Assembly: GCA_025093555.1 (NCBI GenBank)
Contig: JAIWNF010000032.1
Span: 186,001 to 250,000, forward strand
Source: Circinella umbellata
Taxonomy: Eukaryota > Mucoromycota > Mucoromycetes > Mucorales > Lichtheimiaceae
Direction of reading: 5' to 3'
DNA length: 64,000 nucleotides
The position numbers and the translations under genes were made by a program. The notes below the pieces were generated by a model. It was given only the letters and a program-made list of their open reading frames with translations. It made no database searches and was not told the origin of the DNA. How positions within the stretch are numbered: the first letter of the stretch is position 1; each line of letters starts with the position of its first letter. Positions 48,187-60,076 of this stretch are shown here, piece by piece.

Positions 48187-51100
48187 ATGTCCTTTGGCAC
48201 CAATTTAAAGGTAAAAACAATACATGAAAAAATATCCCGGCGAATTATTATACTTATTCATAACTTCTCTCTACGTGACAAATTTCAAATAATACAATAC
48301 AAAAAAAGTGCCAAATACCCGCGATTGTAGATTATATATCGGATGGTATTCAACAACTTCAACAATTCCGGAACTTTGTCAGAGATCGATCTCAAATTGA
48401 AAAAGACTACGCACAAAAACTAGAGAATCTCGCTAAAAAATATTCTCCAAGTTCAAAGAATGCTGAAGTCAACATGAATGAAGACGCTGACTGGACAAGC
48501 ACTGACTCGAGGTGATTTTTCATTTTTCCTCTTTACTTTTTGGTTGCTAGGATACCATTACTCTTAAAGCTTTTTTTTTCTCGGCTATTAACGTGAAATA
48601 CAACTATATTCAGTACTGCAAATGCAGCATGGTTTAGTATTGTAGACCAAACTCACCGTATTTCAAAATGTCATTATCAACTCGTGGATGAGTTAAACAT
48701 TGATATTATTGAAGTATTAAAATCTACTGCTGCAAGAAAAGAAGACGCACGTAAAAAGGTACTTTTTTAATGTATAGTTTTTATGGGGAAAATCATGTGA
48801 TTTGTTGCTGAGTGAAGTTATAAATGCTTAACTTTATATTACATGTGCATAATATAGCATGTAGCATTTTATCAAAAATTAAAAGCAGAACGTGACAAAA
48901 CATACGCTGAAAAAGATAAAGCAAAAACAGCCTATCATGATGCTTGTGTGGAAATTCAAAATGTTAGAAACAAAATCGCTAAAGGAACTGGAGATCATGA
49001 CAAGGTACTTTATTATTATCACTATCACATAAAAATAAAGCGTGGGACAAAATATATTTAAGGTTTTTTTTAGTAAACAAACTTGTTGTTACAATTGTTT
49101 AGTATCAACGACAATTGGAAAATGTCATTTTAGAGTGCAATAATAAGAAGGTAATAACTAGTAACAGTTTGTATAGAAAAATGAATATAATTATTTATCT
49201 AACTATATTTATAACTAACATATTTTTGTCACAGAATTCGTATTTATTGTTATTAAGTACTGCTACTGCTGAAAAAGAGAAATATTTTGAAGAAGATTTA
49301 CCTATACTTGGGGATGTAAGTATTATTTGGACATAATAATATTAAAAAAAAAAGAAGAATATAGGATGGAGATTAATAATAGCGGTTATTGTTATTATTA
49401 TTATTATAAAAATTTATTGTAGCAACTACAAGATTTAGATACCACCCGTATCCTTGCACAACAAAAAATATACAGAGACTATATCGCAAAAATGAGTGGT
49501 ACCATTGCTCAAGTCAAAAAGCATTATACAGACGCATTAGCCACAGTGGATCAAATGGACCCCACAGCAGATGAAAGTATGTTTCAAGCATCTTTAGACC
49601 CAGCAGAACAGCGCGAACAAGGTGAACATGCAACATTTGCTTTTATGCCATGGAATGGAGGCTCTAATGCAGCAGATATGGCAGTGGATACAGTGGATAC
49701 TCTTGTCATTGATGAGCCTTCCGTTATCTTTCTGAATAATAAATTAATCAAAGATCGGCGACAGCTGGATAAATTGGGAGATGAATTATCTCAAAACTCA
49801 GCAAAGATGCAAGAATTAGAAACGATAGTAGATAGAACTGATGATAGAACTTCGGCTGAATATGATATTGCTCGTGAGGTATGTACTGTATTAGTATTTG
49901 AAAGCTTGCTGGGAGTGTGTTTACTTCTTTATCTTTTTCTCTCTTTAGGAATTTTCCAAGATAACAGTTACTTATTTATATATTTTACTTTGAATAATAG
50001 CGACTTGCTGAAACAACTCGGAATATTGCAATGCTTTCTACTCAAAAAGCAAGAGCAAAGAGTGAAGTAGATTTAATCATTCGTAATATTGGAGGTAAAT
50101 AATAGTAATAATAATTGTAATTTCAGAGGATATTAAATTATGGGTAACTTAATAATAATTTGATATCAAATTATAATGACGACAATAGACAGTGGATTAA
50201 GTGCACAAACACATAGTTTTAAAGCATCTTCTTTTACCATTCCAACAACTTGTGATTATTGTAATAATACAATCTGGGGATTATCAAAACAAGGTTTAAC
50301 ATGCAAAGGTACATATAGTCCGATATCAAATGAATTTATTATTATTATATACTAATTTTTTATGTTGTATATATTTTATATCTAGCATGTGGACTGAATT
50401 GTCATGCTAAATGTGAAATGAAGGTGGCACCTAATTGTTCAAAAGTTAAAGGCAAAATTGATCGTTATCATCCATCACCTGCGCCACAACCTAGTCCTTC
50501 TGCCACACCACGCTCTTCCATTGCAACAAAACCTAGCAGTTTACCCACATCTCCTACAGCTGCTGCACCACCTACACCTAAAGGAGCAACTATGATTCCT
50601 GTTGCTTCAGCACTACAAGTACATGCACTTTATGATTATAGTTCACAGTCTGCCGATGAATTATCAATTACAGAAGGTGAAGAGTTGAAGATTATTGGAT
50701 CAGAAGGTAAAGTTGATAATTACAGTTTGAGTATAAGAATTATGTCAATTTTTTTGAAGTATATACTCAAACAAAAAATTTATACTTTTATAGATGATGG
50801 AGAAAATGGATGGCTAAAGGTAGCAAGGGGTAACGATGTTGGTTACGTTCCAGCCAACTATATTACATTTGATCAATCATCACCACCAACTTCACAAAAA
50901 AGTAATAGTAGTAATGATAATAAATCCACGTCAGTTACAGGATCACCACCTCTTATCCAACAACAACATCTGCAGGAACAGCCAACACAACCACAACAAA
51001 TTCCAACACAACAAACAGCACCAGCGAGTCCTCCATTAGATACACAGAGTCCACCCCCTTCGCCACCTAACACATGTGATATTGTAACAGCTATATATAA

Positions 51101-51320
51101 TTTTGATGCAGTAAATGCTGATGAATTAACTCTACGAGAAGGAGATAAAATCATAGTTATTAGGAAGGATGATAGTGGATGGTGGGAAGGTGAATATATC
51201 TTTAATTATGAGTTCATGATATCAACTTTATACAAATGAAATCTAATTATTATATAATTTTTATGTATAGGAACTGTCAATGGACAATCTGGTGTTTTTC
51301 CCGCAAATTATGTCCAGTAG
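48187..51320 (+). CDS. BZZ1: Bzz1-type F-BAR / C1 / double SH3 protein
   Basis: Twelve exons (48187-48210, 48309-48511, 48614-48758, 48858-49004, 49103-49150, 49235-49315, 49423-49878, 50001-50094, 50189-50308, 50386-50706, 50794-51189, 51271-51320) give about 694 residues. The N-terminus MSFGTNLK and QQFRNFVRDRSQIEKDYAQK are F-BAR hallmarks. A C1 zinc-binding domain follows (HSFKASSFTIPTTCDYC...CGLNCHAKCE). Two SH3 domains close the protein (VHALYDYSSQSADELSI with GYVPANYI, and AIYNFDAVNADELTLREGD with GVFPANYVQ), separated by a P/Q/S-rich linker. Bzz1 bends membrane and activates WASP/Las17-driven actin assembly at endocytic sites. I placed the exon 2 acceptor at 48308 to keep the F-BAR frame. 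Confidence 0.92.
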
Positions 51321-52032
51321 TATAAAACACTTTCCTTTTGTAATCCATTCAATATATATAGCTTACACATATTAGATGGAGGTTATATTTAACACTTCTC
51401 TGTCTCCCTCTCCCCTCCCTCTCCCAAACTTTATTTTTATCCTTTATTTTTGAATAACATGTACATAAATATTTTATATCTTACATTATTTATATATCAA
51501 ATTCTTTAAACAACAAATAGATACAAAAAACAATCAATACCTAGATTTTAATACTTTGATAGGTATTCTCTTGTCTCAAAAGTTGACATGTGTTATTTTA
51601 GATGTACTCTTACACTTGAGATTCGTGTATAATAGTAACACTATATATTATTTTCAGCTTTCAATACATTTACTCTTGTTTAATAACATTATAGATACAT
51701 CTACAATAAAACAGATTATATTATTATAACCAATTGAGAAAATAAAATTTTGGTTACAAACATCTTAGGTTGCTTGCCACCCATCATTTTTAAGTACAGC
51801 GGCGAATTTCACCCGACAATAATGAACACACATGTGCGTGACTTTAACCATCCCAAACTTCTTTGCGCACAAGAAAAAAAAAACGATCTCGATCGAGATT
51901 TAAACAAAAAGAAAAGAGGGAGTTTATTGTTTATAAATATACTATAATATATCTATATTTATATCTATATATACGGGGAAGCTCTAGTCATCTTATCAGC
52001 AAACCAAAAGACATATATAAAAAAGAGAAGAA
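51321..52032. other. Intergenic region between BZZ1 and CK2 alpha
   Basis: About 700 bases of AT-rich sequence holding the BZZ1 terminator and CK2 promoter. No specific motif stands out. Confidence 0.4.
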
Positions 52033-53774
52033 ATGGCGTCGAGCACTTTACGCTATCCTAGTATAGCAAGATGTTATGCGGATGTGAATACCAAGATGCC
52101 TAAAACTTATTGGGATTATGATAATTTACAAGTTCAATGGGGGTAACTAAATACATTTTATTTGTCCAAAACAAAAAAGAGATATATGAATTACTAATGG
52201 TCATAATAAAAAAATCTCTCAGTTTACAAGATAATTATGAAATCATCCGCAAAGTAGGACGTGGTAAATATTCTGAAGTATTTGAAGGCATTAATATTAC
52301 CAATGGTGAAAAATGCGTCATCAAAGTCTTGAAACCAGTTAAAAAGAAAAAAATTAAACGTGAAATCAAGATTTTGCAAAATTTGGCAGGTGGACCAAAT
52401 GTTGTTGGTTTACTCGATGTTGTGAGAGATCCTCAGGTATGTAATTATCTTTTACTATTTCCATAAATAATTAACATATTAATCGCTTCACAAACAATTA
52501 TTTTTATTATTAAATAGTCTAAAACACCAGCATTGATTTCTGAATATGTCAATAATATCGATTTCAAAGTTCTTTATCCAACATTTACGGATTTTGATAT
52601 TCGTTTCTATATGTTTGAATTGTTGAAGGTAAGTTATCATCCGTTTTTTTTATATCTTCTTTTTCTCTCTCTTATACGCGTCTTTTAACAACAACAACAA
52701 CAAAAAAGACGCGAAATACGCGTGAAGAAAGGAGCTAGATTGTTTTTGCATAAAATGAGACCACGCATTAGAGCGATTTCACTGACATAGGTAACTCGTT
52801 ATCTATTATATTATATTAGGCTTTGGATTTCTGCCATTCAAGAGGAATCATGCATCGTGATGTTAAACCACACAACGTTATGATTGATCATCAAAAGCGT
52901 GAGGTAACAACCGAAATGATTGGGCGGGCTGTCATGAGAAATTATTATTCACGAAAAAAAAATAATTTCTTGTATATCATTTACATTTATATAGTTACGA
53001 TTAATTGATTGGGGTTTAGCAGAATTTTATCATCCTGGTACAGAATACAATGTTCGAGTTGCATCGCGATACTTTAAAGGACCTGAATTGTTGGTTGATT
53101 TCCAAGATTATGATTATAGTTTGGATATGTGGAGTTATGGATGCATGTTTGCTAGTATGGTAAGAAGAGATATTAAAGAAGGTCTCAAATTACTTAGAAA
53201 TCGAAAAAAAGACTAATTATATATTATGGATGAATATGTAGATTTTCCGTAAAGAACCATTTTTCCATGGTCATGACAATTATGATCAATTGGTAAAGAT
53301 TGCTCGAGTACTTGGTACCGATGAATTGTTTGTTTATTTAGACAAATATGATATTGAATTGGATCAACAGTATCATGATATCCTTGGAAGGTAAGCAAAT
53401 ATATTAATAGCAACAATTTTGATTGATGAGGTAACTTCTTAACTAAATATAATTATGATCATAATTAGATATCCACGTAAGCAATGGTCGAAATTTATTA
53501 CCAATGATAACCATCGTTTTGTATCCGATGAAGCCATTGACTTTTTGGATCACTTGCTTCGTTATGATCATCAAGAACGATTAACTGCAAAAGAAGCCCA
53601 AGATCATCCTTACTTTGGTAAATGATAACAATAATTTTATACACGTGTAACAATTAATCTTCACGTAGCAATATTTGTGTTTTTTTTACTGATCTATGTA
53701 CTTGATGAATATGATCTTTTTCTTTTTTTTTAGATATTGTAAAGGAAAAGAAAGCCTCAAACATGAGCGAGTAA
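52033..53774 (+). CDS. CKA1: Casein kinase II catalytic subunit alpha
   Basis: Eight exons (52033-52142, 52223-52436, 52518-52628, 52820-52903, 52995-53159, 53242-53390, 53469-53617, 53734-53774) encode about 340 residues, the usual CK2 alpha length. Kinase motifs are all present: glycine loop [14 protein letters not shown]-binding Lys in CVIKVLKPV, the CK2-specific basic cluster KKKKIKREI, catalytic loop [11 protein letters not shown] instead of DFG ([12 protein letters not shown]), and [13 protein letters not shown] in the activation segment. CK2 is a constitutive, acid-directed Ser/Thr kinase in nucleus and cytosol. Intron 3 is about twice the length of the others and contains an inverted repeat. 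Confidence 0.96.
52677..52713. repeat. Inverted repeat inside CK2 intron 3
   Basis: CGCGTCTTTT and AAAAGACGCG pair perfectly around a CAA-rich loop; a further ACGCG follows at 52718. The ACGCGT boxes may be MBF-like sites or the stem may fold in the pre-mRNA. Confidence 0.45.
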
Positions 53775-54655
53775 AAAAAAAGAAAAAGAGAGAGAGAGAA
53801 AAAGAGAAACTATAAGAGAAAGAACTTTTGTTGGATTTGTGCCAGTAAAGACATGATTTTTTTTTCCTTTTTTCTCTGGGCACATATTTCTATATTATTC
53901 TTATTATTAAAAAACACACCTGCACAAATCAATACAACACAAATCAAGTTAAAAAACGATCAAAAAGAAAAAAAAATCCCTTTTCATCCTCCTCCTCCGT
54001 TTCATTCCTCAACCCACGTATTATATATATACTTACATTTATCTTTTTTCACACAAAAAGCTCATATTTTTGTTTTGACAGTTTATATTTTTTATTTTAT
54101 GACAAGCGGGTGTTAATTATATCAATGAATTTTATAATGTGTATGCTGGTTATACACAACAAACACATACAAATGTATACTATGTATAACAAAAGAACCA
54201 AAAAAAAAGTACTTCGTTATTAGAAACAAAAAAAGAGAAAGTGCAATTGCTGTCATGGTGACCGGATATTAATATTACTGCTAAGCAGCGAAATCTGGCC
54301 TCCAATTTGAATAAGAATTCCCTGTGATACGATTGTATGAAGTTTAAGCTCGTAAAGTGGTATAATCGGAAGCTAAACCATAATTGGGGTGGAAGATTTG
54401 AAAGGGGGTCAAAGAGAAGAAGCATTTGTATTACGCCATACAAAAAAAAGATGAAGAGAACTTGAAGAATTCAGGAGAGAAAGAATTTTTTTAATTTATG
54501 TTCTTAACAAAAAAGAGACTTTTTTTCTTCTCCTTCTTTTCTTTTCTAGTCTTCTCATACCATAATAATTTCCGCCACCTTATATATACAAACATATTCT
54601 CCCCCATCTATATAACTGTACATAATCATATATATAAATATCATACGTGTTGTAA
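53775..54655. other. Intergenic region between CK2 alpha and the kelch gene
   Basis: AT-rich; purine (GA) and pyrimidine tracts follow the CK2 stop. The open frames here look like low-complexity noise. The kelch gene promoter lies near the right end. Confidence 0.4.
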
Positions 54656-56962
54656 ATGAAAATATCCTCTATTGTAGCACTTTTAGGTTTTGTCCCCTTA
54701 ACATTTGCCATTCGTCCTTCTGTATCTCGGCTTGGTCAGGGTAACCCATCTGCATGTTTATTGCTTATTTTCTAGAATTATTTGAAGTGTTCTACATAAC
54801 CAAGAAGTTTCTTTTCTTTTAACTTTTCTTGCTTTTCTCCACAACAAAATAACATTGAAGGTTGTATATTAATACAACAAACAATTTATTGTTACGGAGG
54901 CGCAACTTATTCACCCAAATTAGATAGTGACGATAATGATGAAAAAGCAAAAACACACGCTGACCATTATGCACTTGATATTGGATCGATGAATCAAGTA
55001 GATGACTCAGCGTTAGAAAATTGGCGACAATTGTCAGATAGTCCCATGGGTCCTAATGCTCATTTTGCAATTGCACCTTTATCTTCTGAAGGTTATTTAG
55101 TACATGGTGGTTGGGGTCCTCATGATCAACATACATATTTATTGAACCAAACGTGGGTATTTCATACAAATACAGAACGCTGGGAAACTATTGCATCTAA
55201 TTTTTCACGACCTGATCTTATGTGAGTTTTTATTCATTTTTAACAATTAACATCTCAAAAATCAATCATTCTAACTTTATTATTATCGCTATTATTTTAT
55301 GCATACATGTATACATTTGCATAAATAGTGCAAAAATGCCAAGTGTTTTGGGATCGAATGGTAGAATATGGATATGGGGTGGTGAAATGTAAGTTTTATA
55401 TAGTATCTCAAAATGATTATTATATTTGGATCTGAGTTTATCCATATATTTTTGGATTATCCCGAGAAAAAAAATGTAACACTTTTTCTGTATATTCTTC
55501 TACAAATTAAAAGAGATGAACTTGCCGATAGTGAAGATATTCCAGAACCCGAAATTATACGATCATTTTATAGTCAACAAGTGTGTATCCTATATATCCC
55601 ATATTCTATATATTATCAATAACAGCAATAATAAGGAACTAGTGATTTAATAGATATCATAATATTTTAGAGAGAATCCAACCAGCCAAGGTTATTATTA
55701 CAACAAAATATTCAGTTCCCAAGAGGGGCGTATACCCGGGTAGGCCATTCCGCTGTATTGGTACGCGATGGACTAAATATATTTTATTTTGGTGGTATGA
55801 ATGCAAAAACTGAAAACAGAGATATGGATGATGCTCATGGCGGGTTCAGAAGTGCCCCAATGAACGATATCCTTGTGTTTAACACGGTCAATCAAGCTTG
55901 GAGTAGACGAACAAGTACTGGTGATGTCGTTCCTTCCCCAAGAGCATTTCATACCACAAACCTAGGTATGTGGTATGGAACCTTTTTTTTACGTACTACA
56001 CTATATTACAAAGAATCTATTTTTATAAGATTGTTTTTTTTTTCTTGAGCTTCCATTTAGTTCCCCACATACTATACTGAATTTATGATTCATTTATTTT
56101 TATATACATTTTTTAGTTCCATATTCAGATGATATTTTACTGTATGGGGGAAGACGGTTTGGTACAGCTCTTCCGGTTGAAGATTATATTTATAGATTTA
56201 ATACTGAGTCAAATCAATGGACAGAAATTAACTTGTCACAAGCTGGTGCAGGTCCACGTTGGGGACATTCTGGTACAAGTAGAAAAAGAAAAAAAGAGAT
56301 TAAGCTTGATTTGGGAATATAATGAAACCTGGTAAAATAACAATCATTAAAATTAAAACTCACACCATTTTCATAGCTGTGTTACATAATGATCGATCTC
56401 TATTTATCTTATTTGGTGCCAATTCGCAAGGTGCATCAACTAATGATTTCTATATACTCGATATCGATGATATGAATTGGCAAGGACGATCTTCAGGTGA
56501 TGATGGTAGTGGAATAGATGCTGGTAACGGTAATATATATGGAAAGTCCTCATCTAATTTGGACGGGGGACAAATCGCGGGTATTATCATCGGATGCTTA
56601 GCAGCAGCAGTAAGTACACAAGAAAAAACACGGGGGATTATATATATGCATGGTTAATTAAAATAATAAGATTTGCTTATTAAAAACTAAAACTATCTTA
56701 GGTAATCACTGGTTTTATTGTACTTTCATTATATCGACGACGAAAAAGACAACAAGAACTTTATGAAACTTATGGAAATAATCCGCCTGATAACGAAGAT
56801 GAAGCTATCTTTTCGGATTTAGGCGTGGTTGGCACGGTACCACCACCTGTTCCTCCTAAAAATATCAATTATATAACACGATTTTTTCAGAAGCCAGATG
56901 AACCTTCTGCTAATGATATTGTACCACAAGTAAAAGAAAACAAGCCAGATACAAGAGATTAA
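54656..56962 (+). CDS. Kelch-repeat type I membrane protein
   Basis: Eight exons (54656-54740, 54861-55221, 55329-55388, 55514-55580, 55671-55965, 56117-56272, 56377-56609, 56702-56962) give about 505 residues. A signal peptide opens the chain (MKISSIVALLGFVPLTFA). Kelch blades follow with GG doublets and a W or Y spaced as in beta-propellers (YCYGGATYS, YLVHGGWGP, IWIWGGE, FYFGGMNA, LLYGGRR). A single membrane span near residues 406-430 (IAGIIIGCLAAAVITGFIVL) precedes a basic stop-transfer YRRRKRQQ and a cytosolic tail with a proline-rich PPPVPPK, a possible SH3 ligand. A cell-surface sensor or adhesion role is possible; fungal relatives are mostly uncharacterised. The proline-rich tail could bind SH3 proteins such as Bzz1 next door, which is speculation. 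Confidence 0.82.
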
Positions 56963-57149
56963 AAGAAACAATAACATTACGTATATACACAAGGCATGGC
57001 TTATATTTGTATTTATTATCTATAGTTGCTTTTATTATTATATGTACTTTATTTACATGATACAAGTTTTCATTTTGGAAACTGTATAATTATATATACT
57101 ACTACTATTACTACTACTATCATTATTATTTTTATTATTGCCAATAATA

Positions 57150-58427
57150 CTACTGTTGCTGCTCATAATAATAACGTTTTTTTGTAATTTGGTATCTGTG
57201 CTGCTGTTTTGATGTTGGTGATATTATATCCTGGCTAGTACTCCCAGATAATGAAGAGCCTAAACCAGCACGATGTGTTTGTGTCATCGGTGAAATAGGT
57301 GCTATGATACCCTCATTGCCTGCTTTTCCAAGTGTTTGACCGTGTTGCCATCCCATCTTTTGTAACATTGTATTACCGATACCTTGGACTGGTGTTTGTA
57401 GTGTATTTCGTTCTGTTGGTGGTGGTTGTGATTCATCTTCATCTTCAGTATATTTCTGTGATTGTTTTTTCAAGTAATGTGGTGTGGTTGTTGATGCGTG
57501 AAGTCGTCTGCGTCGTTCCGCAGCATCCACATATTTGGAATCATCTTTATTCTTGTCTCCTGCATACGACTTTTTTAAACGTCGTAATTCTTGCATCCAT
57601 TCTTGTTCTTTATGTTCTGTAGACTTGAAATCCATATTATATCCTAGCGTTTCTCCTTGTTGTTGTTGGTCATCCTCTTTTCGAATTCCATCACTTAAAT
57701 CCACAACTTTGTATGATCGATTTTCATCATTTACCAAACATTTCTCACAACAGTGAAGTTGATTTTCGTCATTTTCTTCTTGCTCCTGTTGATAATGATA
57801 ATGTACTTCAAATAAAGTGGATCCAATGATCAATTGATCCAAATGGTTCAATTTGGAAGGAATACTGCTTGACTTTATACTAGATAATCGTTGCTTGTTG
57901 AGAAAGGTTCCATTCCTTGATCCTCTATCAATCACATGAAATATGTTATCTTCACAGTCATAATAGATTTGACAATGATATTTGCTAACAGGTAATTCTG
58001 CTAATCGAAGTCGTCGGTCAAACCAAGATCGATCCCGTCCAACAGTTAAACCTTCTTTTGAATCAACAATGACAATTTGACCAGGCGCTAATAATTTCGA
58101 TTGAACAACAACTAAATACATAAAGACGGTTTCTTTTTCTTCGTCTTCTTCCATTTCGTTGTCATCCTCATTGTTGGGTATTGGTGGTGGAGTTATTGGT
58201 ACATAAAGTTGCAATGTGGTGTCAAAACGTGAATATTCTCCTGTAACAACATCGTACCATTGATCAGTTTCTTGATTATATAAGTAACGCGATGACTCGG
58301 TTTGATCTGTTGTAGCTGTAGTTGTTGGTGTTGCTGCTTGTGGTTGTTCGTCTGCTTCTACTTTCTTTTTTTGTGCATTTAAGTAGGCATCGAGTTCAGA
58401 AGCAAACCCATCGTCAGGGCTACTCAT
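57150..58427 (-). CDS. AGGF1-like protein with OCRE, FHA and G-patch domains
   Basis: A single exon of 425 codons. Residues about 46-80 form an OCRE repeat (YLYNQETDQWYDVVTGEYS). Residues about 125-215 form an FHA phosphothreonine-binding domain (LTVGRDRS, SKYHCQIYY, DRGSRNGTFLN). Near residue 350 lies a G-patch (GIGNTMLQKMGWQHGQTLGK). This order is that of AGGF1 (angiogenic factor with G-patch and FHA), in animals linked to splicing-type nuclear complexes; fungal members presumably act in RNA processing through helicase binding by the G-patch. Lack of introns is unusual next to its neighbours. It is divergent from the Nudix gene, with 144 bases between the two starts. Confidence 0.85.
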   Translation of the reverse strand: MSSPDDGFASELDAYLNAQKKKVEADEQPQAATPTTTATTDQTESSRYLYNQETDQWYDVVTGEYSRFDTTLQLYVPITPPPIPNNEDDNEMEEDEEKETVFMYLVVVQSKLLAPGQIVIVDSKEGLTVGRDRSWFDRRLRLAELPVSKYHCQIYYDCEDNIFHVIDRGSRNGTFLNKQRLSSIKSSSIPSKLNHLDQLIIGSTLFEVHYHYQQEQEENDENQLHCCEKCLVNDENRSYKVVDLSDGIRKEDDQQQQGETLGYNMDFKSTEHKEQEWMQELRRLKKSYAGDKNKDDSKYVDAAERRRRLHASTTTPHYLKKQSQKYTEDEDESQPPPTERNTLQTPVQGIGNTMLQKMGWQHGQTLGKAGNEGIIAPISPMTQTHRAGLGSSLSGSTSQDIISPTSKQQHRYQITKKRYYYEQQQ

Positions 58428-58571
58428 ACAAGCGACGAAAGAATCTGTTTGTGGCCAAACAAAGATAAGAAAGGGTAGTAAAAAAAAATCACGTTCAAGT
58501 CATAAAACGGAAGATGAAACTAGTTTTTTTTTTTTCTGTGTAATTTCTTCTTGATTGTTAAACAGAAAATA
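58428..58571. promoter_or_regulatory. Shared divergent promoter, AGGF1-like / Nudix
   Basis: Only 144 bases separate the two start codons, so the two genes must share or overlap their promoters. The interval is AT-rich with a poly-T tract; no clear TATA box. Confidence 0.5.
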
Positions 58572-59104
58572 ATGTCTGGTAAAGTATACCATAAACGCCA
58601 ATTATATCACAGCAACCTAACTTATATACCCCTTATTTAGAAAAAGTTGTACGAGTAGGTGTTGGATGTTTTGTCAAATACAAAGACTCCAATAACAATG
58701 TCAAAGTACTTATTGGTCAACGTAAAGGATCACATGGTGCTGGTCATTGGCAATTACCAGGAGGTCATTTAGAATTCAATGAATCATTTGAAGAATGTGC
58801 TCGACGTGAAGTATTGGAAGAAACCAATTTGGATATCACCAATATTAGATTTTTAACGGCTACCAATGATATGATGAAAACAGAAGACAAACATTATGTC
58901 ACTATTTTTATGCAAGCGACTTGTCAAGATCCAACCCAGTTACAGGTCATGGAACCTCATAAATTGGAAGGAGAGTGGTTATGGATTGATTTCAAGGATA
59001 TTGGAAATTATACACCTTTGTTTATGCCTTTGACCAACTTATTGAAATCACCCCAATACAATATCATTTGTGATGCTTTAACTACCACAACACCTACCTT
59101 ATAA
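58572..59104 (+). CDS. Nudix hydrolase, NUDT15-like
   Basis: Two exons: a 7-nt coding exon 58572-58578 (ATGTCTG) and 58641-59104, giving about 156 residues beginning MSEKVVRVGVGCFV. The Nudix box is complete: G-x5-E-x7-REVLEE in GGHLEFNESFEECARREVLEE, with the metal-binding glutamates in place. The sequence around it (GQRKGSHGAGHWQLPGGHLE) resembles NUDT15-type dNTP/oxidised-nucleotide pyrophosphatases, which clean the nucleotide pool in the cytosol. The first exon is very short; I accept it because it has an ATG, a GTAAAG donor and an acceptor (TTATTTAG) that restore frame. Confidence 0.85.
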
Positions 59105-59635
59105 TTTGACAATATTCACTGCTTACCCTGCTTCTTTTTCTCTAGACTTACGTATCATTAATAAAGTTTTAGCTAGACTGGCTAATCACCTACAACACAT
59201 ATCTAAGTTTAATTTTACGTACGTGTGCAATTTTATTTCTCTCGAAATTTGTACAAATATGAAGACCGTCAGGGAATCCCGACCAGTATGTTTTTTTTTT
59301 TGCCAACAAACAGACTTCATCAAGTATACTACCTATATGATTATTATTTTTACTATCTAGTAGGTTTTTCAAGTTTAAGCTTTGTAAAATCAGCGTTTTT
59401 TCATCAATTAAATTTGTCTTTAAAATAATTTATTCCAACATTACTTGTTGCGGATGATATTCCTTACGTATATAATTAATTTTGTAAGGTGGGAAGTTAG
59501 TCAACTTGAATGAACGATATAAGAATATATCGAGCATTACTACTCATTAGCGCCAACTTATTCGAACATTCTTCACAAAAAAGGTAATAGTACTCACTAA
59601 TAACTTTGTTGATGCGATTTTTTCTTTCTTTTGAT
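59105..59635. other. Intergenic region after the Nudix gene
   Basis: AT-rich; no supported gene. Confidence 0.4.
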
Positions 59636-60076
59636 AACCCAAAACCCCAGCACAAAACAAAAAAAAACTGAAACCAATCAGAGCTTAACTAAACAAAAAA
59701 GAATTAATTGTTTTTTTAAATCATTTACTTATTTTTATAAAAGAGGCCATCAGACCACAGCATCTTCCGTGCCACGCTCTGGAATAGAAACGGGCGAGAT
59801 CATCAACTACTGAAAGTGTCCCGAAGGAACCGCATTCAATACACTTCACTCTAAGGAAGGGCTGTCATTGGTCATCGTCTAGCCTGAGATGTGTGTCTAG
59901 TTTAAGAAACGTAGACTGGTAATGTACTGCATACAGATCCTGTAGAGTACGGTCACTAAAGAAAAAACTGAAGGCCATGGAATGGACGCCTATTTATACT
60001 TTTTTGGGACCTCTTGCTGACTGAAAATTTTTTCAGCCTTTTTCCCAGCTAAAAACCCAGTCTTTTTTTTTTGTGA
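59636..60076 (-). repeat. LTR-like repeat, copy 2 (inverted relative to 11254-11699)
   Basis: Reverse complement of the first copy over about 440 bases, including the TATA box (CTATTTATA on the + strand near 59989) and the GTGGTCTGATGGCC segment. The two copies lie 48 kb apart in opposite orientation. Their common ends are TCACAAAAAAAAA on one side and CTGGGGTTTTGGGTT on the other. Confidence 0.6.

Noticed and set aside
53686..54443. Open frames of 65-87 codons after CK2 alpha
   Set aside because: Low-complexity F/S/K composition with no start context, splice partners or domain.
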